Source: Flaveria trinervia | Taxonomy: Eukaryota > Streptophyta > Magnoliopsida > Asterales > Asteraceae | Length of the DNA stretch: 64,000 nucleotides | Assembly (NCBI GenBank): GCA_025506515.1 | Contig: CM046443.1 | Coordinates: 24,408,724 to 24,472,723, forward strand | Direction: 5' to 3' | Notes under the pieces: generated by a model | The model's database searches: none | What the model saw: only the letters and a program-made list of their open reading frames with translations | Told to the model about the DNA's origin: nothing | In this document: one piece after another, positions 41,517 to 51,720 of the stretch | Numbering within the stretch: position 1 is the stretch's first letter | How the letters are laid out: each line of letters opens with the position of its first letter | Position numbers and translations under genes: made by a program

Positions 41517-42413
41517 TGACAGGATGAGTGATCACAAGTTTGACGTATCAGAATATAAAGCAGCGGAATACAAACACGAATTAGACAAATTGTAGCAAGC
41601 CAACGATATTTGTGAGCATTAAGATCGCATACAGTTATAGGGAGAGAATATGAATTTCTGATTTCTAGGAATGTTTATAGATGTAGAATATTTCTAATCG
41701 AATCAATCAATCATTCCATTCAATTACTCATTTTCACTCAGTGATTACAATAGGCTGTCACTCCTTATATAGAGTGCAACAGTCACTGCTGTTATCACGG
41801 AAAGTGACAACTAGCAGATCAAATACAGAAATAACTAATTCTTAACAAACTACTGAAATGTTCACAACTACTGAGAACATATCAGCAAGTTAAGTACAAA
41901 ATATAAAACTACTGAAACTACAACGACTGAAGAACAAGCTCTTCAGTCGTTTTACAAAACTACTGAAACATAGAAAATAAAACTACTGATATCACAACTA
42001 CTGAAGAAGTACTCTTCAGCAGTTGTGACAAACTACTGAGGCTTCAGTACTTGATCTTCAGACTTTGACCTTCAGGTGTTTCATCAGCTGATGACTTCAG
42101 TAGATATCATCAGCTGATGTCTTCAGTCTTTGTCTTCAGACTTTGTACATCAGTTGTTGATCTTCAGCACTTGTGAACTCTTCAGCTGTTGTTCTTCAGT
42201 ACTTTGGTCTTTCAGCTTCAGCACTTGTGTTCTTCAGCTGTTGTACTTCAGCACTTTGGTTCTTCAGCTGTTAAGGACTTCAGCACTTGATCTTCAGCTG
42301 TTGAAGTCTTCAGCACTTGTCAAACTACTGATGAGGCTTTCAGCAGTTGTTGTGATACCGTGTGGGACTTAGAGATTTTCTGATCTTGGCTCATTGGTTC
42401 TTTTGGTCCAACA
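41517..42413 (-). repeat. Copia-2 5' LTR
   Basis: 897 bp, nearly identical to 29986-30876. It carries the same CTTCAG/CTACTGAAG words. The long palindrome has a few extra bases at its centre here (TGAAGAAGTACTCTTCA). Right boundary CAACA followed by TSD TAAAT. Confidence 0.97.
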
Positions 42414-42418
42414 TAAAT
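42414..42418 (+). other. Copia-2 target-site duplication, right copy (TAAAT)
   Basis: Exact copy of 29981-29985, marking the precise right end of the insertion. Confidence 0.97.
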
Positions 42419-43734
42419 AGTACCCATGCGCCTGAAAGTTACCCATGCACCTAAGTGTTCCCCATGCGCCTGCATAGTGCCCATCCGCCCGAAAGTTGCC
42501 CATGCGCCTAAGCGTTCCCCATGCGCCTACATAGTGTCCATGCGCCTGCATAGTGCCCATGCGCCTGCATAGTGCCCATGCGCCTAAGGAGTTAGAATAT
42601 TTTCTGATTTTTGGGGAAAAGTGTAATGTAGGCTTTGACTTGGGAGGTTCCCGGGGACTATGTAAGTTGACTTTTTTGAAATCATTTATGTTGTGATGGT
42701 GGGATGTATGATGTGATGTATTATTGTATGATATGTTTATGTTCCTTATATGATGTATGATTATCTGTCCTATGACTTTACGTTTTATGATAATGAATGA
42801 ACCGAAAGTCTTATGTAACGTAAAATGAAAGATAATGAAAAAGGAACATGATGAATGAATGCATGCATTAACGAACGAATGAACGTAAAAAGTCTTGCAA
42901 GCAAACGTATGGAGGTGCACACCCTATGTAGGTGTTAGCTCAACGGTGTGCGGGTTAGCTACCCCAAAGGATGCACATTGGGGTCCAATCTTTGTGATTG
43001 ACCATATGAATGGCTCCTTGCCTCTTGTCCGAGGTACTCGAGTCAGCTTCGTGCATAATGTTCGAGGTCTATATAAGACCTCAGGCCCAGTTACCCGCTT
43101 CGTGCATAATGTTTGGGGTATAACATATGGCATTGATTCAGAATAAAAGAGAAAAGATAAATGGTGAATGTACTTGCCCTAGGTATTGGAGTCAGCTTTG
43201 TGCATAATGTTCGAGGTCTATGAAAGACCTCAGACCCAGTTACCTGCATCGTGCACAACGTTCGGGCTAATGTACATGTCACTAGAAGTAATGAATGAAT
43301 GAATGTGAAGAACATAATGAAGAAGATAATAATGATATTATCTGTATGTACGTATGATGTATGATCACATGTGAATGTAAAGTATAGTATGAATTTGAAA
43401 GAAAAATATGTTTTATTTATAAAACTAGAACTCACTCAGCCACGCTGACTTTTATATGTTTTCAGTTGGCAGGTAAACGTTGCTAAGGATGGCACGAGGC
43501 GGCTACTCAGCTCTTTTGGGATGGCATTCTTTGGTTAATGTTTTGCATTATAATGCGAACAAATGATGTTTTGAAATGAACGCTTGTATTAACTTGCAAA
43601 AACATTTGTAATGATATGAAAAATTATATTTTATTTAGGTTTCTGCTGCAATGTTTTCGTAAGTCAAATGTAATTATAATGTTTTATGTGCAATGAATGA
43701 CCAACTGTGAGGTCTCCGGGAACGGGGCCTTACA
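42419..43734 (+). repeat. Gypsy-D 5' LTR, right part
   Basis: Resumes with AGTACCCATGCGCCTGAAAG and ends GGGGCCTTACA before the PBS. It contains the rest of the CATGCGCC array (42419-42590) and two tandem hairpin modules. Together with 29118-29985 the LTR is ~2.18 kb. Confidence 0.92.
43015..43270 (+). repeat. Tandem modules with GAGGTCT/AGACCTC hairpins, Gypsy-D LTR
   Basis: Two copies of a ~100-bp module with GTCAGCTTCGTGCATAATGT and CAGTTACCYGC. Each has a 7-bp stem with 5-nt loop: 43064-43082 (loop ATATA) and 43213-43231 (loop ATGAA). Gypsy-A has one at 24490-24508. Confidence 0.82.
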
Positions 43735-43737
43735 AGT

Positions 43738-43750
43738 TGGTATCGAAGCC
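43738..43750 (+). other. Gypsy-D primer binding site (altered)
   Basis: TGGTATCGAAGCC, compared with TGGTATCAGAGCC in Gypsy-A. Two adjacent positions differ, which should weaken tRNA priming. Confidence 0.85.
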
Positions 43751-44083
43751 AAAGTTTAAGTGAAATGGGTAAATTTTCAAAATAAACCTTAACTTAAACT
43801 GAGAATGGGACGGAATGGGAATGGGATGCCAATCTGAGTAGTTGCGTGCCATCAGGTATTTTCGTAATGTTAACCAATTATGTCCGCATGGTATGTGGTT
43901 ATGTGTTGTATGTAGATTTACATAGTGATTAAGTCAGGATAGGAGATGCTTGGGGTATGAAGAGTAAAGTAAGTGGCTAATCAAAAACTGGCCACTGTAA
44001 TTAGGGACTTACTATACTTGACATAATTGAGCTATTACCTTGAATGACCGCGTTAGTGTTTGAATCTTATAGTGTGTTAGAGG
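43751..44083 (+). other. Gypsy-D leader with putative intron
   Basis: ATCAG|GTATTTTC at 43852-43862 and TCTTATAG at 44065-44072 would bound a 217-nt intron ending 11 bp before the gag ATG at 44084. Same layout as Gypsy-A and -B. Confidence 0.4.
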
Positions 44084-45316
44084 ATGGTCGGTGGTAGATC
44101 ATCTAAAGCTTCACGTGCTGGTGGACATGGTGCTAAGCCACAGGTTATGAGAGGAAGGTCTAGGGCCGAAAAGGTGGATCATGAAGAACCAGAAACCCCT
44201 CATCCAGAGGGCGGAGATGAGAGTGCTAACGTGAGAGCCTCAATGAAGGAGGAAGTTGTGGAAGAAGTGCATCAAGCCATGCAGACGATCCTACCGTCTG
44301 TGGTGATCAAAGTGATAAAGGCAGTTAGCGAGGGGGAGAGAATGGAAAGGAATGGACCTACGGGCGAAAGAAGACAACCCGAGACTGAGACAGTTCCGTC
44401 TGATGATAAAGAAGAAGAGGAAGAAGCAGAGCCTGCGCTGGAGGCAGTGCGAGGCTGTAACTACAGGGTATTCATGAGATGCAAGCCCCCTACTTTTGAT
44501 GGAAATGGCACCGATGCTGCTGCTCACCGGTGGGTGAGGGAAATGGAAGCTGTACTTGATATCAGCGAGTGCCGAGAGGACCAGAAAGATAAGTTCGCTA
44601 CCCACTGTTTTGTGGACTTAGCTCTATGCTGGTGGGACAATATTGTCCAAGCTGAAAGCAGCAGGGCCATTGGAAAAATGAGATGGTCCAAACTGAAGAA
44701 GTTGGTGATTGAGGAGTTTTGTCCTCACCGGGAAATGGAGAAGGTTGAAAGGGAGTTTTTGCAATTTGAGGCGGGAACGATGACACACCAAGAGTACACC
44801 ACAAAGTTCAATGAGATGGCGCGGCTGGTGCCAGATCAAGTGACACCACTGTCACGAAAGATTAAAAGATACATCCAGGGGTTGCCGGCGGATATCCGTA
44901 GGCATATGATCACTGCCCGGTCGAGCACTTTTAGGTCGACGGTTGATTTGGCTGGTAGATTATATGATGAGCGCGAGGTGGTGGTGGCTGAGGTGAAGAA
45001 GACAAGTGGGTATGGGAAGAACTGGAATGCGAAACGGTTTGGATGTGGTGGAGCTGCTCCAAACAATAAGGTGGCAAGGGTAGGTGACCGATGTGTGGTC
45101 ACAGCTGGTGGGGGATTGAAGAAGTGTGGCAAGTGTGGTAAGGAGCACGGTGGCGAGTGTAGATGGGGCCTGAATGTTTGTTTCAAGTGTGGGAAGCCTG
45201 GCCATATGGCTAGAGATTGTGGGGTTGGTAGGTGTTACAACTATGGGGAGAATGGTCAGCTGAGCAGAGATTGTAAGAGGCCAAGGGTGGATAGTTCAGG
45301 AGCGAAGAAGGTTTGA
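44084..45316 (+). CDS. Gypsy-D gag (near-complete Retrotrans_gag capsid and CCHC nucleocapsid)
   Basis: A 410-codon frame that opens MVGGRSSKASRAGGHG. Residues ~20-125 form an acidic, low-complexity N-terminus (EEEEEAEPALEAVRG). The capsid domain follows with RCKPPTFDGNGTDAAAHRWV, CWWDNIVQAES, FCPHREMEKVEREFLQFEAG and YTTKFNEMARLVPD. Zinc knuckles: CGKCGKEHGGEC, CFKCGKPGHMARDC (canonical) and CYNYGENGQLSRDC (second Cys to Tyr and His to Gln, so dead). It stops at TGA where Gypsy-A and -B have GGA, in frame with the protease, so this stop is a mutation of a gag-pol single frame. Confidence 0.93.
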   Translation: MVGGRSSKASRAGGHGAKPQVMRGRSRAEKVDHEEPETPHPEGGDESANVRASMKEEVVEEVHQAMQTILPSVVIKVIKAVSEGERMERNGPTGERRQPETETVPSDDKEEEEEAEPALEAVRGCNYRVFMRCKPPTFDGNGTDAAAHRWVREMEAVLDISECREDQKDKFATHCFVDLALCWWDNIVQAESSRAIGKMRWSKLKKLVIEEFCPHREMEKVEREFLQFEAGTMTHQEYTTKFNEMARLVPDQVTPLSRKIKRYIQGLPADIRRHMITARSSTFRSTVDLAGRLYDEREVVVAEVKKTSGYGKNWNAKRFGCGGAAPNNKVARVGDRCVVTAGGGLKKCGKCGKEHGGECRWGLNVCFKCGKPGHMARDCGVGRCYNYGENGQLSRDCKRPRVDSSGAKKV

Positions 45317-45712
45317 GGAGAGGGACAGAAGGCAAGCGCCCGAGCTTTCACGATGACTCGGGAGGAGGCTAGGACAGACCCCGACGTGGTGTCAGGTATG
45401 TTTCTAGTAAACCAAACTCTTGCATCTGTGTTGTTTGATTCTGGTGCTAGTAGGAGTTTCATTTCTGTTGCCTTTTGTACTAAGTTTCCCAGTAAGAGTA
45501 GATGTATTGATGAGCCCTTCGAGATAGAAACTACCATATGTAAGTCTACAAGGATTTCTGAGGTGATAGAAGGTTGTGACATAGAACTAGACTGTCATAA
45601 GTTTCCTGTCAGACCATTCGTGATGACATTAGGCGGTTTCGATGTAGTCCTAGGAATGGATTGGTTGGCGGACTATGATTTGAATATTGTGTGTCGCAAG
45701 AAGATGATCTGA
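45317..45712 (+). pseudogene. Gypsy-D protease
   Basis: In frame with gag. VLFDSGASRSFISV has the intact DSGA active site, then KFPVRPFVMTLGGFDVVLGM and DWLADYDLNIVCRKK. It ends at a TGA that is CGA (Arg) in Gypsy-A (MIRLTAPDG), a typical methyl-cytosine transition. Confidence 0.92.
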
Positions 45713-46771
45713 TTGACAGCACCTGATGGGGATAAGGTGACGGTTTATGGAGATCGAGTCATGACGATCCCGAAAGTGATTTCGATGGCAGTGGCAGGAA
45801 AGTGCATGAGGCATCGATGTAGTGTCTACTTGGCCTATGTAAAGGATGTGGACGTGCTAACACCACAACTATGTGATGTACCAGTTGTGTGTGACTTTTC
45901 GGATGTGTTTCTAGAAGACTTACCCGGCGTGCCACCGGATCACGAGATTGAGTTCCAAATTGATTTGATACCCGGTGCTCAACCCGTTTCCAAGGCACCG
46001 TATCGGTTAGCTCCGACGGAAATGAAAGAACTAATGGAACAGTTGCAAGAGCTACTTGATAAGGGGTTCATTAGGCCGAGTATCTCTCCCTGGGGTTCTC
46101 CGGTCCTGTTTGTGAAGAAGAATGATGGTAGTATGAGGATGTGCATTGACTACCGAGAGCTGAACAAGTTGACGGTGAAGAACCAATACCCCCTACCAAG
46201 AATAGATGATTTGTTTGATAAGCTCCAAGGTGCCAGTTAGTTTTCGAGGATAGATCTCCGATCTGGTTACCATCAGCTGAAGGTGAAGGAGCAGGATATC
46301 CCTAAAATAGCATTTCGTACGCATTACGGTCACTACGAGTTTCTTGTCATGTCCTTTGGTTTGACCAATGCACCAGCTGCATTGATGGATCTGATGAACC
46401 ATGTGTGTCGGCCTGTGTTGGATAAATCAGTGATTGTGTTTATTGATGATATCTTGATTTATTCGAAGAGTGAGATTGAGCATGCCGGTCACATTTGGGA
46501 GGTTCTGGGGGCGTTAAGAAGGGAGAAGTTGTATGAAAAATTCTCCAAGTGCGTATTCTGGTTGCGCGAAGTTCAGTTCTTGGGTCATGTGGTAAATCCT
46601 GAGCGGATTATGGTAGACCCTGCTAAGGTGGAGGCGGTGATGCAATGGAAGCCTCCAAAGATGCCGTCCGAGATTCGTAGTTTCTTGGGGTTGGCAGGGT
46701 ATTATCGAAGGTTCATTCAGGACTTTTCCAAGATCGCTTCTCCACTGACCAAGTTGACCGAAAGGATGTAA
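45713..46771 (+). pseudogene. Gypsy-D reverse transcriptase
   Basis: Continuous frame broken by stops only. Blocks include [55 protein letters not shown], a TAG at 46238-46240 replacing Trp (family GWFSRID), [34 protein letters not shown], the active-site box [13 protein letters not shown], and [20 protein letters not shown]. Catalytic residues are intact. Confidence 0.94.
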
Positions 46772-47325
46772 AATTTACATGGGGTCAAGCTCAAGAACAG
46801 GCGTTCGAGGAGTTAAAGGTGAGGTTGACTCAAGCTCCTGTCTTGTCATTACCCAGAGGAAGCGAGGATTTGGTGGTATATTCATATGCTTCTTACGCGT
46901 GGTTGGGGTGTGTATTAATGCAGAGAGGGAAGGTTATAGCCTATACATTCCGACAATTGAAAGTTTATGAAGTCAACTACCCTACTCATGACTTGGAGCT
47001 AGCAGTCGTGGTCTTTGCACTAAAGATTTGGAGGAACTATCTGTAAGGGACGAAGTACACCATTTTCACTGACCATAAGAGCTTGAAGTACTTCTTCGAG
47101 CAAAAGGATCTGAACATGAGGAAGAGATGATGGTTGGAGCTTATAAAGGATTATGATTGTGAGATCCATTACCATCCAGGCAAGGCCAACATGGTGGCTA
47201 ATGCTCTTAGCCGAAAGGAGAGGCCCGAGCCAATTCAGGTGAAAGCATACCAACTGATCAGGACCTCTGATGTATTGAAGCAAGTCAAGGAGTTTCAAGA
47301 TGAGGCATTAAAGAAGATCATCTAA
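46772..47325 (+). pseudogene. Gypsy-D RNase H
   Basis: [17 protein letters not shown] has Tyr in place of the first catalytic Asp (SDA in Gypsy-A). [17 protein letters not shown] is followed by a [16 protein letters not shown] and [18 protein letters not shown] continue in shifted frames. Loss of the Asp predicts inactivity. Confidence 0.88.
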
Positions 47326-48219
47326 ACTCTGAAAGAATGAGAGGTCTGATTGGTGAATTGGGTGAAAACACACTCGGTGTTAAAAATCGATTTGGACGGT
47401 GTGGATTCCTCATTTTGGGGATCTACGTGTGAGGATTTTGGCAGAAGCTCACAAGACTTAATACTCCATTCATCCTGGTGCCTCAAAGATGTATCATGAT
47501 ATGAAGAAAGATTATTGGTGGCCGGGTATAAAGCGTGATGTGGTTGAGTATGTGAGTAAGTGCCTTACTTGTTTGCAAGTGAAGGCTGAACATGAGAAGC
47601 TGTATGGGAAGATCCAACCTTTGGATATACCGGAATGGAAGTGGGAGCATATCACCATGGATTTCATCACAAAGCTGTCGCGTACTCTGAAAGGGTACGA
47701 TGCCATATGGGTGATTGTCGACCGTCTGACGAAAAGTGCTCACTTCCTACCGATCCGCGAGACATATTCATTTGAGAGGTTGGCCGATCTGTTCATTAAG
47801 GAGATTGTAACTCGTCATGGTGTGATGGTGTCTATTGTGTTTGATCGTGACACTCGGTTTACATCTAAATTCGAAAAGAACTTCCATGATGGTATGGGGA
47901 CGAGGTTACATATTAGCACGACTTATCATCCCCAAACTGATGGTCAGTCGGAAATGACCATTCAGACATTGGAAGACATGCTTCGGGCATGTGTGATTGA
48001 TTATGGGGGAAGTTAGGATGACCACTTACCGTTAGCTGAATTCTCGTATAATAATAGCTATCATGCCAACATTGGTATGCCACCATACGAGATGCTATAC
48101 GGTACGTGATGCATAACACCCTTTTGTTGGGGTGATATTGGTCAAAAGGAATTGGGGAGCGTCTAGGTAATCGAGGCTATGACTGAGAAGCTTGACAAGA
48201 TTAAAGCCTTCATGAAGGC
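47326..48219 (+). pseudogene. Gypsy-D integrase, 5' part
   Basis: Zinc-binding HPGASKMYHDMKKDYWWPG and SKCLTCLQ, core frame 47489-48016 with HITMDFITKLSRTLKGYDAI (Asp), SIVFDRDTRFTSKF (Asp; Phe replaces Ser) and HPQTDGQSEMTIQTL (Glu). A TAG then replaces the Trp of GGSWDDHLPL. Stops continue to KIKAFMKA, where Copia-3 interrupts at 48219. It resumes at 62131. Confidence 0.92.
48215..48219 (+). other. Copia-3 target-site duplication, left copy (AAGGC)
   Basis: AAGGC before the LTR; GAGGC (62126-62130) follows the other LTR, one mismatch. The intact integrase of Gypsy-B reads AAGGCAACAAAAGATAG here, confirming that 48219 and 62131 were adjacent. Confidence 0.9.
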
Positions 48220-48959
48220 TGTTAGGATCTGGTATTTGACCAAACACCAACTGATTAACGTTTTAAACCAAACAAATAGTGCGGAATCCTATTTGATTGG
48301 CGATCCAATCGGTGAGAACGCATGCAGACACAATAACAAATTGAATCTGACGTCAAGAATCGATTAGGAATCGATCTACAGTGTTCTATGAACTTGGAGT
48401 ACGAACTTAGAGGCTTCTGGACGGCTAGGGTACGTCTGGAGTTGAAGTGGATTCAATGCTTATGGTTTTTCCATGAATTAGGTGGTATTTATAGGTTAGG
48501 GTTGCTCATTCGGGCGACTGAACCATTGGCATGGTTCATTCGTGCGATTGACATGTGGTTGATCCATTCAAACGGCTGAGTGTTCAGTTGTGTGACTGAG
48601 TCAAACGCATGAAGTTTTTTAGACGTATGAACTATTTAGGTGCATGGACACTCAGTCGCATGGCCATTCGGACGCATGACCACTGTTGGGGTGCATGGTC
48701 CAGTCGGACACATGAGAACTTCACTTCACCAAGTTTGAGTGTATTCAATAGTATAACATTATGCATAACACTTCAAACAATCACAAACCTGTATAATCAA
48801 GTCAATATGCGTTAAACAACTAATTAATGAAATATTAAACATTATAACACAATCAAACATTTGTATTTCATTAAGTACCCGTAGAATTACAATTACATAG
48901 GCGTAAGACAATACAAAGATATTACATTAAGATCAGAACTAGGGACACATGTATCAACA
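48220..48959 (-). repeat. Copia-3 3' LTR
   Basis: 740 bp, TGTTAGGATCTGG...GTATCAACA. It has ~54 bp more than the 5' LTR near its left end (around 48243-48310). It carries GTGCGACTGA/GCATGG-type words at 48540-48720, several of them with CpG decayed to TpG or CpA. Confidence 0.94.
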
Positions 48960-48970
48960 AACTCCCCCTT
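48960..48970 (-). other. Copia-3 polypurine tract
   Basis: AAGGGGGAGTT on the minus strand, abutting the LTR end at 48959. Confidence 0.92.
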
Positions 48971-49092
48971 GGACCTAGATTCATCTATTGTCTTACCTTC
49001 TTCATAACCTCTTCGTACTTCTTGTACTTCTCCTCTCTTGTGACTCCTGCGTGTATCTCAAATGCAAAGCAGAGTCGTATCACATTTTGGAA

Positions 49093-49740
49093 TTAGAGGG
49101 CTTGTACAATATCTTGCGTGTCATAGAATAATGGCCACTTGTATAATGTGTATACATCATCAACAGACAAGTTTGTAAGCCACATTGCATCAAGTACCCT
49201 GATAGTATCCATTTTTTCCTCTTTGTTTAGAACTATGACCGCCTCCCCTGTTCTCCAATCATAGTACCACCACTTAAAGTGTGGAGTGAAGTCCTGTGGC
49301 ATTTCCCTGAGAGGGATTCTTGACATTGTTCTTGGGGGACTCCACTTCAGCACTATCTTTGGCTTTCCAGTTATAGGATCAACTTCAGAACGTCTGATAT
49401 ACCTCGTAGGTTGTTGAGGTTTGAAGTTGGCCCACCTGGTGTGGTACTCTTTTTTCAGGGTAGCCTCAACTAGCCTGACATCTACCTTAGGTCAGCATAT
49501 AGTAACTTCAGTTCAGCCAGCTGGTTGAGCTCAAAACCAGGTAGAGACTTTAGATCATGCAGGAATCTAAAGTACTCGATACCCATCTCTCGCTTTATCG
49601 CGTATACTTTAAGATCATTAAAATGAGCCCACGCGATAATCTTGGCTGACACCTTTTGATGTTTCTTTACTTTGTACAGCTTGGTGTAGACATTTGGTTT
49701 AGGAGTAGAGCGTTGTGCTCTGATCTCCTCAAAACATGCA
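49093..49740 (-). pseudogene. Copia-3 post-pol ORF, C-terminal segment
   Basis: Frame 49093-49353 carries FKWWYYDWRTGEAVIVLNKE and LTNLSVDDVYTLYKWPL, a W-rich module like IIRWRYDEDRRALILH with DLINMPL of Copia-1. Upstream (49354-49739), other frames encode a charged, K-rich stretch with KREMGIEYFRFLHDLKSLPG and FELNQLAELKLLYADL. It ends about 130 bp before the PPT. Confidence 0.58.
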
Positions 49741-49742
49741 GC

Positions 49743-50024
49743 CTATTCAGCCTTTCTGATATCAACATCGGCATTTGAGGCTTGGGCTTGTTCTTCAACC
49801 TTCTCAGTCTCTTGCTCCATCTGATCCAGTATATGAAATGTATCACTAACTAGGGAATCACCCAAATTGGGGACCACATTTCCCTCTTTGTCAACATACT
49901 CTGGATAGGGAGCTATTGTAACATCCTCGATCTCTATCTCATCGATGTCATTCAGGTCGTCATCACTGTCTCCTTCAACATTTGGAGCGTCTTTTACTAT
50001 CTCATCAGGATTGAGCTTGAACAT
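49743..50024 (-). pseudogene. Copia-3 post-pol ORF, acidic segment
   Basis: A 93-codon acidic frame (EGDSDDDLNDIDEIEIEDV and a Glu-rich C-terminus). No motif. The stretch 50025-50346 is more of the ORF in broken frames plus AT-rich sequence; nothing recognised there. Confidence 0.42.
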
Positions 50025-50346
50025 TTATGCCAGTTTCTCATCAGTAAGATAATGAATTATTTCCCCTTCTTTAGGGGTGTAACTCACTGATCTTCTGACA
50101 ATCCCTTGCAGATCAAGAATCATGGTTAGTTGAGTCTTGATCTATTGAAGGGGAGCAATATCATGTTCATCCTTTTGATAATTTGGATATGCTTGATTTA
50201 AACATTCAATATATCAATAATTAGTTAACAATCAAGACATAACCATAATAATAAAAAACATAACTATTTACATTACATATAAACATGTATTTCGTTAATT
50301 TCATACATAATCCGCATACAAAAGATTTTAAATAACACTAAACCGA

Positions 50347-50811
50347 CTAATCATTACTCTTGTCCTGGATCATCGGCTCTTCTGCTGCCGGGTTGGATGA
50401 GGAGGCATTCGGATCATGAGTACGTTTGGTCCTCCTTTCGCTCGCTGATATGGCACCTGCAGCTGAAGAATCGTCATCATCATCATCACTAACACCAGTA
50501 TGACCATAATGATCATCACCATCATCATCATCATCACTATCATCATTAGCATCATTATCTCTATCACCTTCTCCTATCATTAAGGGCTCTTCTTTGGACC
50601 CTTTGAGCTTTAACTGCAGAGATTTGTTTGCAGCCTCCAGCTCCTCAATCGTTTTAGCGTGTTGCTCTTGGAGCTGAGACATCTGATGTGCCTGCTCATC
50701 AATCAATCGAGCCTGATGAGAGAGCTGCTGAGATTGGACAGTGGTCAGGTCTACCAGCTGTCTTATCTGACTGGTCTTCTCTTCATCTGCTGCTAACAGT
50801 CTCAGCACCAT
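50347..50811 (-). pseudogene. Copia-3 post-pol ORF, coiled-coil segment
   Basis: A 154-codon frame. Residues ~1-75 show heptad spacing (QLSHQARLIDEQAHQMSQLQ) and strongly suggest a coiled coil. Residues ~80-120 are almost all Asp/Asn/Ser/Gly (DDDDDGDDHYGHTG), and a S/T/P tail follows. Equivalent position to the coiled coils in the other two elements. Confidence 0.6.
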
Positions 50812-50829
50812 TCGATTAAGTGCTGAGAG

Positions 50830-51609
50830 CTATTCCTCTACCCCACTGGGAGGCAGAGGCAATCTTGATGGATATGGAGAGAAAGAAGATGGTGCTGTAG
50901 GATGGCTAGTGGTGGTGGTGACTGTGGTGAAGATTGGAGGTGGTATAGATGATGCTGGTGGTGGTGTAGGTGTGAATGATGTGGTGGTGGATGGAAGGGT
51001 GGTAATGGTATGAGGGGGAATGGTGGTAGAGGTGGTAGTGGATGTAGTGGTAGTGGTGGTAGGTGGAACGATGGTAGCTGTGGTGGTGGATGTGGTGGTG
51101 ATAAAGGTGATTCTGCGTTTCTTCCTTTTCAAGCCATGGAGCTGAGCCATCCTCTTCTTCCTCGATCCAATCGAGGAAGATGCTCCCCCTAGAGCACGAC
51201 CTGGCAGATCAGGAGTATAAGTAGGATCATCAGTGGTCTCTCCCAATCCGCCTAGGCATTCACCAACCGCCCGGAGCCCTCGTTCTGTGGGAACAACTTT
51301 ACTTCCCACAGTCTGAGTCAGTGGCTCCTCACCTAAATCCTCCTCTTCCTCACCGGGCATGAAATCCTGGTGGAACCCAGCACTCTCCGCTCCATCTCCA
51401 GTGGGGGCAGATGCTGGAGATGGAATATCAGTAGTGGGACCCCTTTGTTGAGTGGGCCCTTCATCTCTAGCATCTCCGCTATCATTATCGGAGTCATCAT
51501 GAGGGAACTGTAACTGCTCTTTTTCAGAGTCACTATCAACGTGACGCCATTTACGCCTAGCCATCACCACGTAGTCTTCCCGGGCCAGATGCCTAAATAA
51601 TCTCCTCAC
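50830..51609 (-). pseudogene. Copia-3 post-pol ORF, NLS-like and Thr-rich segment
   Basis: A 259-codon frame. The N-terminal half is acidic and S/P-rich. Near residues 150-165 is a basic cluster (SRKKRMAQLHGLKRKKRR). Residues ~170-250 form a Thr/Pro/Ser tract (TTTTTTSTTTSTTIPPHT) resembling mucin-like linkers. It contains the PPT-like CTAGGGGGAGCA at 51183-51193. No membrane segment is seen. Confidence 0.58.
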
Positions 51610-51720
51610 AAGGGGCTTTACCTGCTTCCCCCTCTAAACCTTCATCCTGCACAAAGTGGTATCGTCCATCACCTCGAGTACCACCACGTCCTCCTTCTCC
51701 TTCGGCAAGGAAGGGAGCTT

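Larger units (their letters stand above)
29986..42413 (-). mobile_element. Copia-2: young Sirevirus-like Copia element with post-pol ORF
   Basis: 12,428 bp with LTRs at 29986-30876 and 41517-42413, perfect TSD TAAAT, PBS and PPT. The LTRs differ by only about eight small events by eye, mostly 1-4-base indels, so the insertion is recent. The domain order is the same as Copia-1. Despite the youth, gag, protease, RT and the post-pol ORF contain frameshifts. Confidence 0.96.

Noticed and set aside
45314..45316. Programmed stop-codon readthrough between gag and protease of Gypsy-D
   Set aside because: Gypsy-A and Gypsy-B have a Gly codon (GGA) here, so the TGA is a private mutation.
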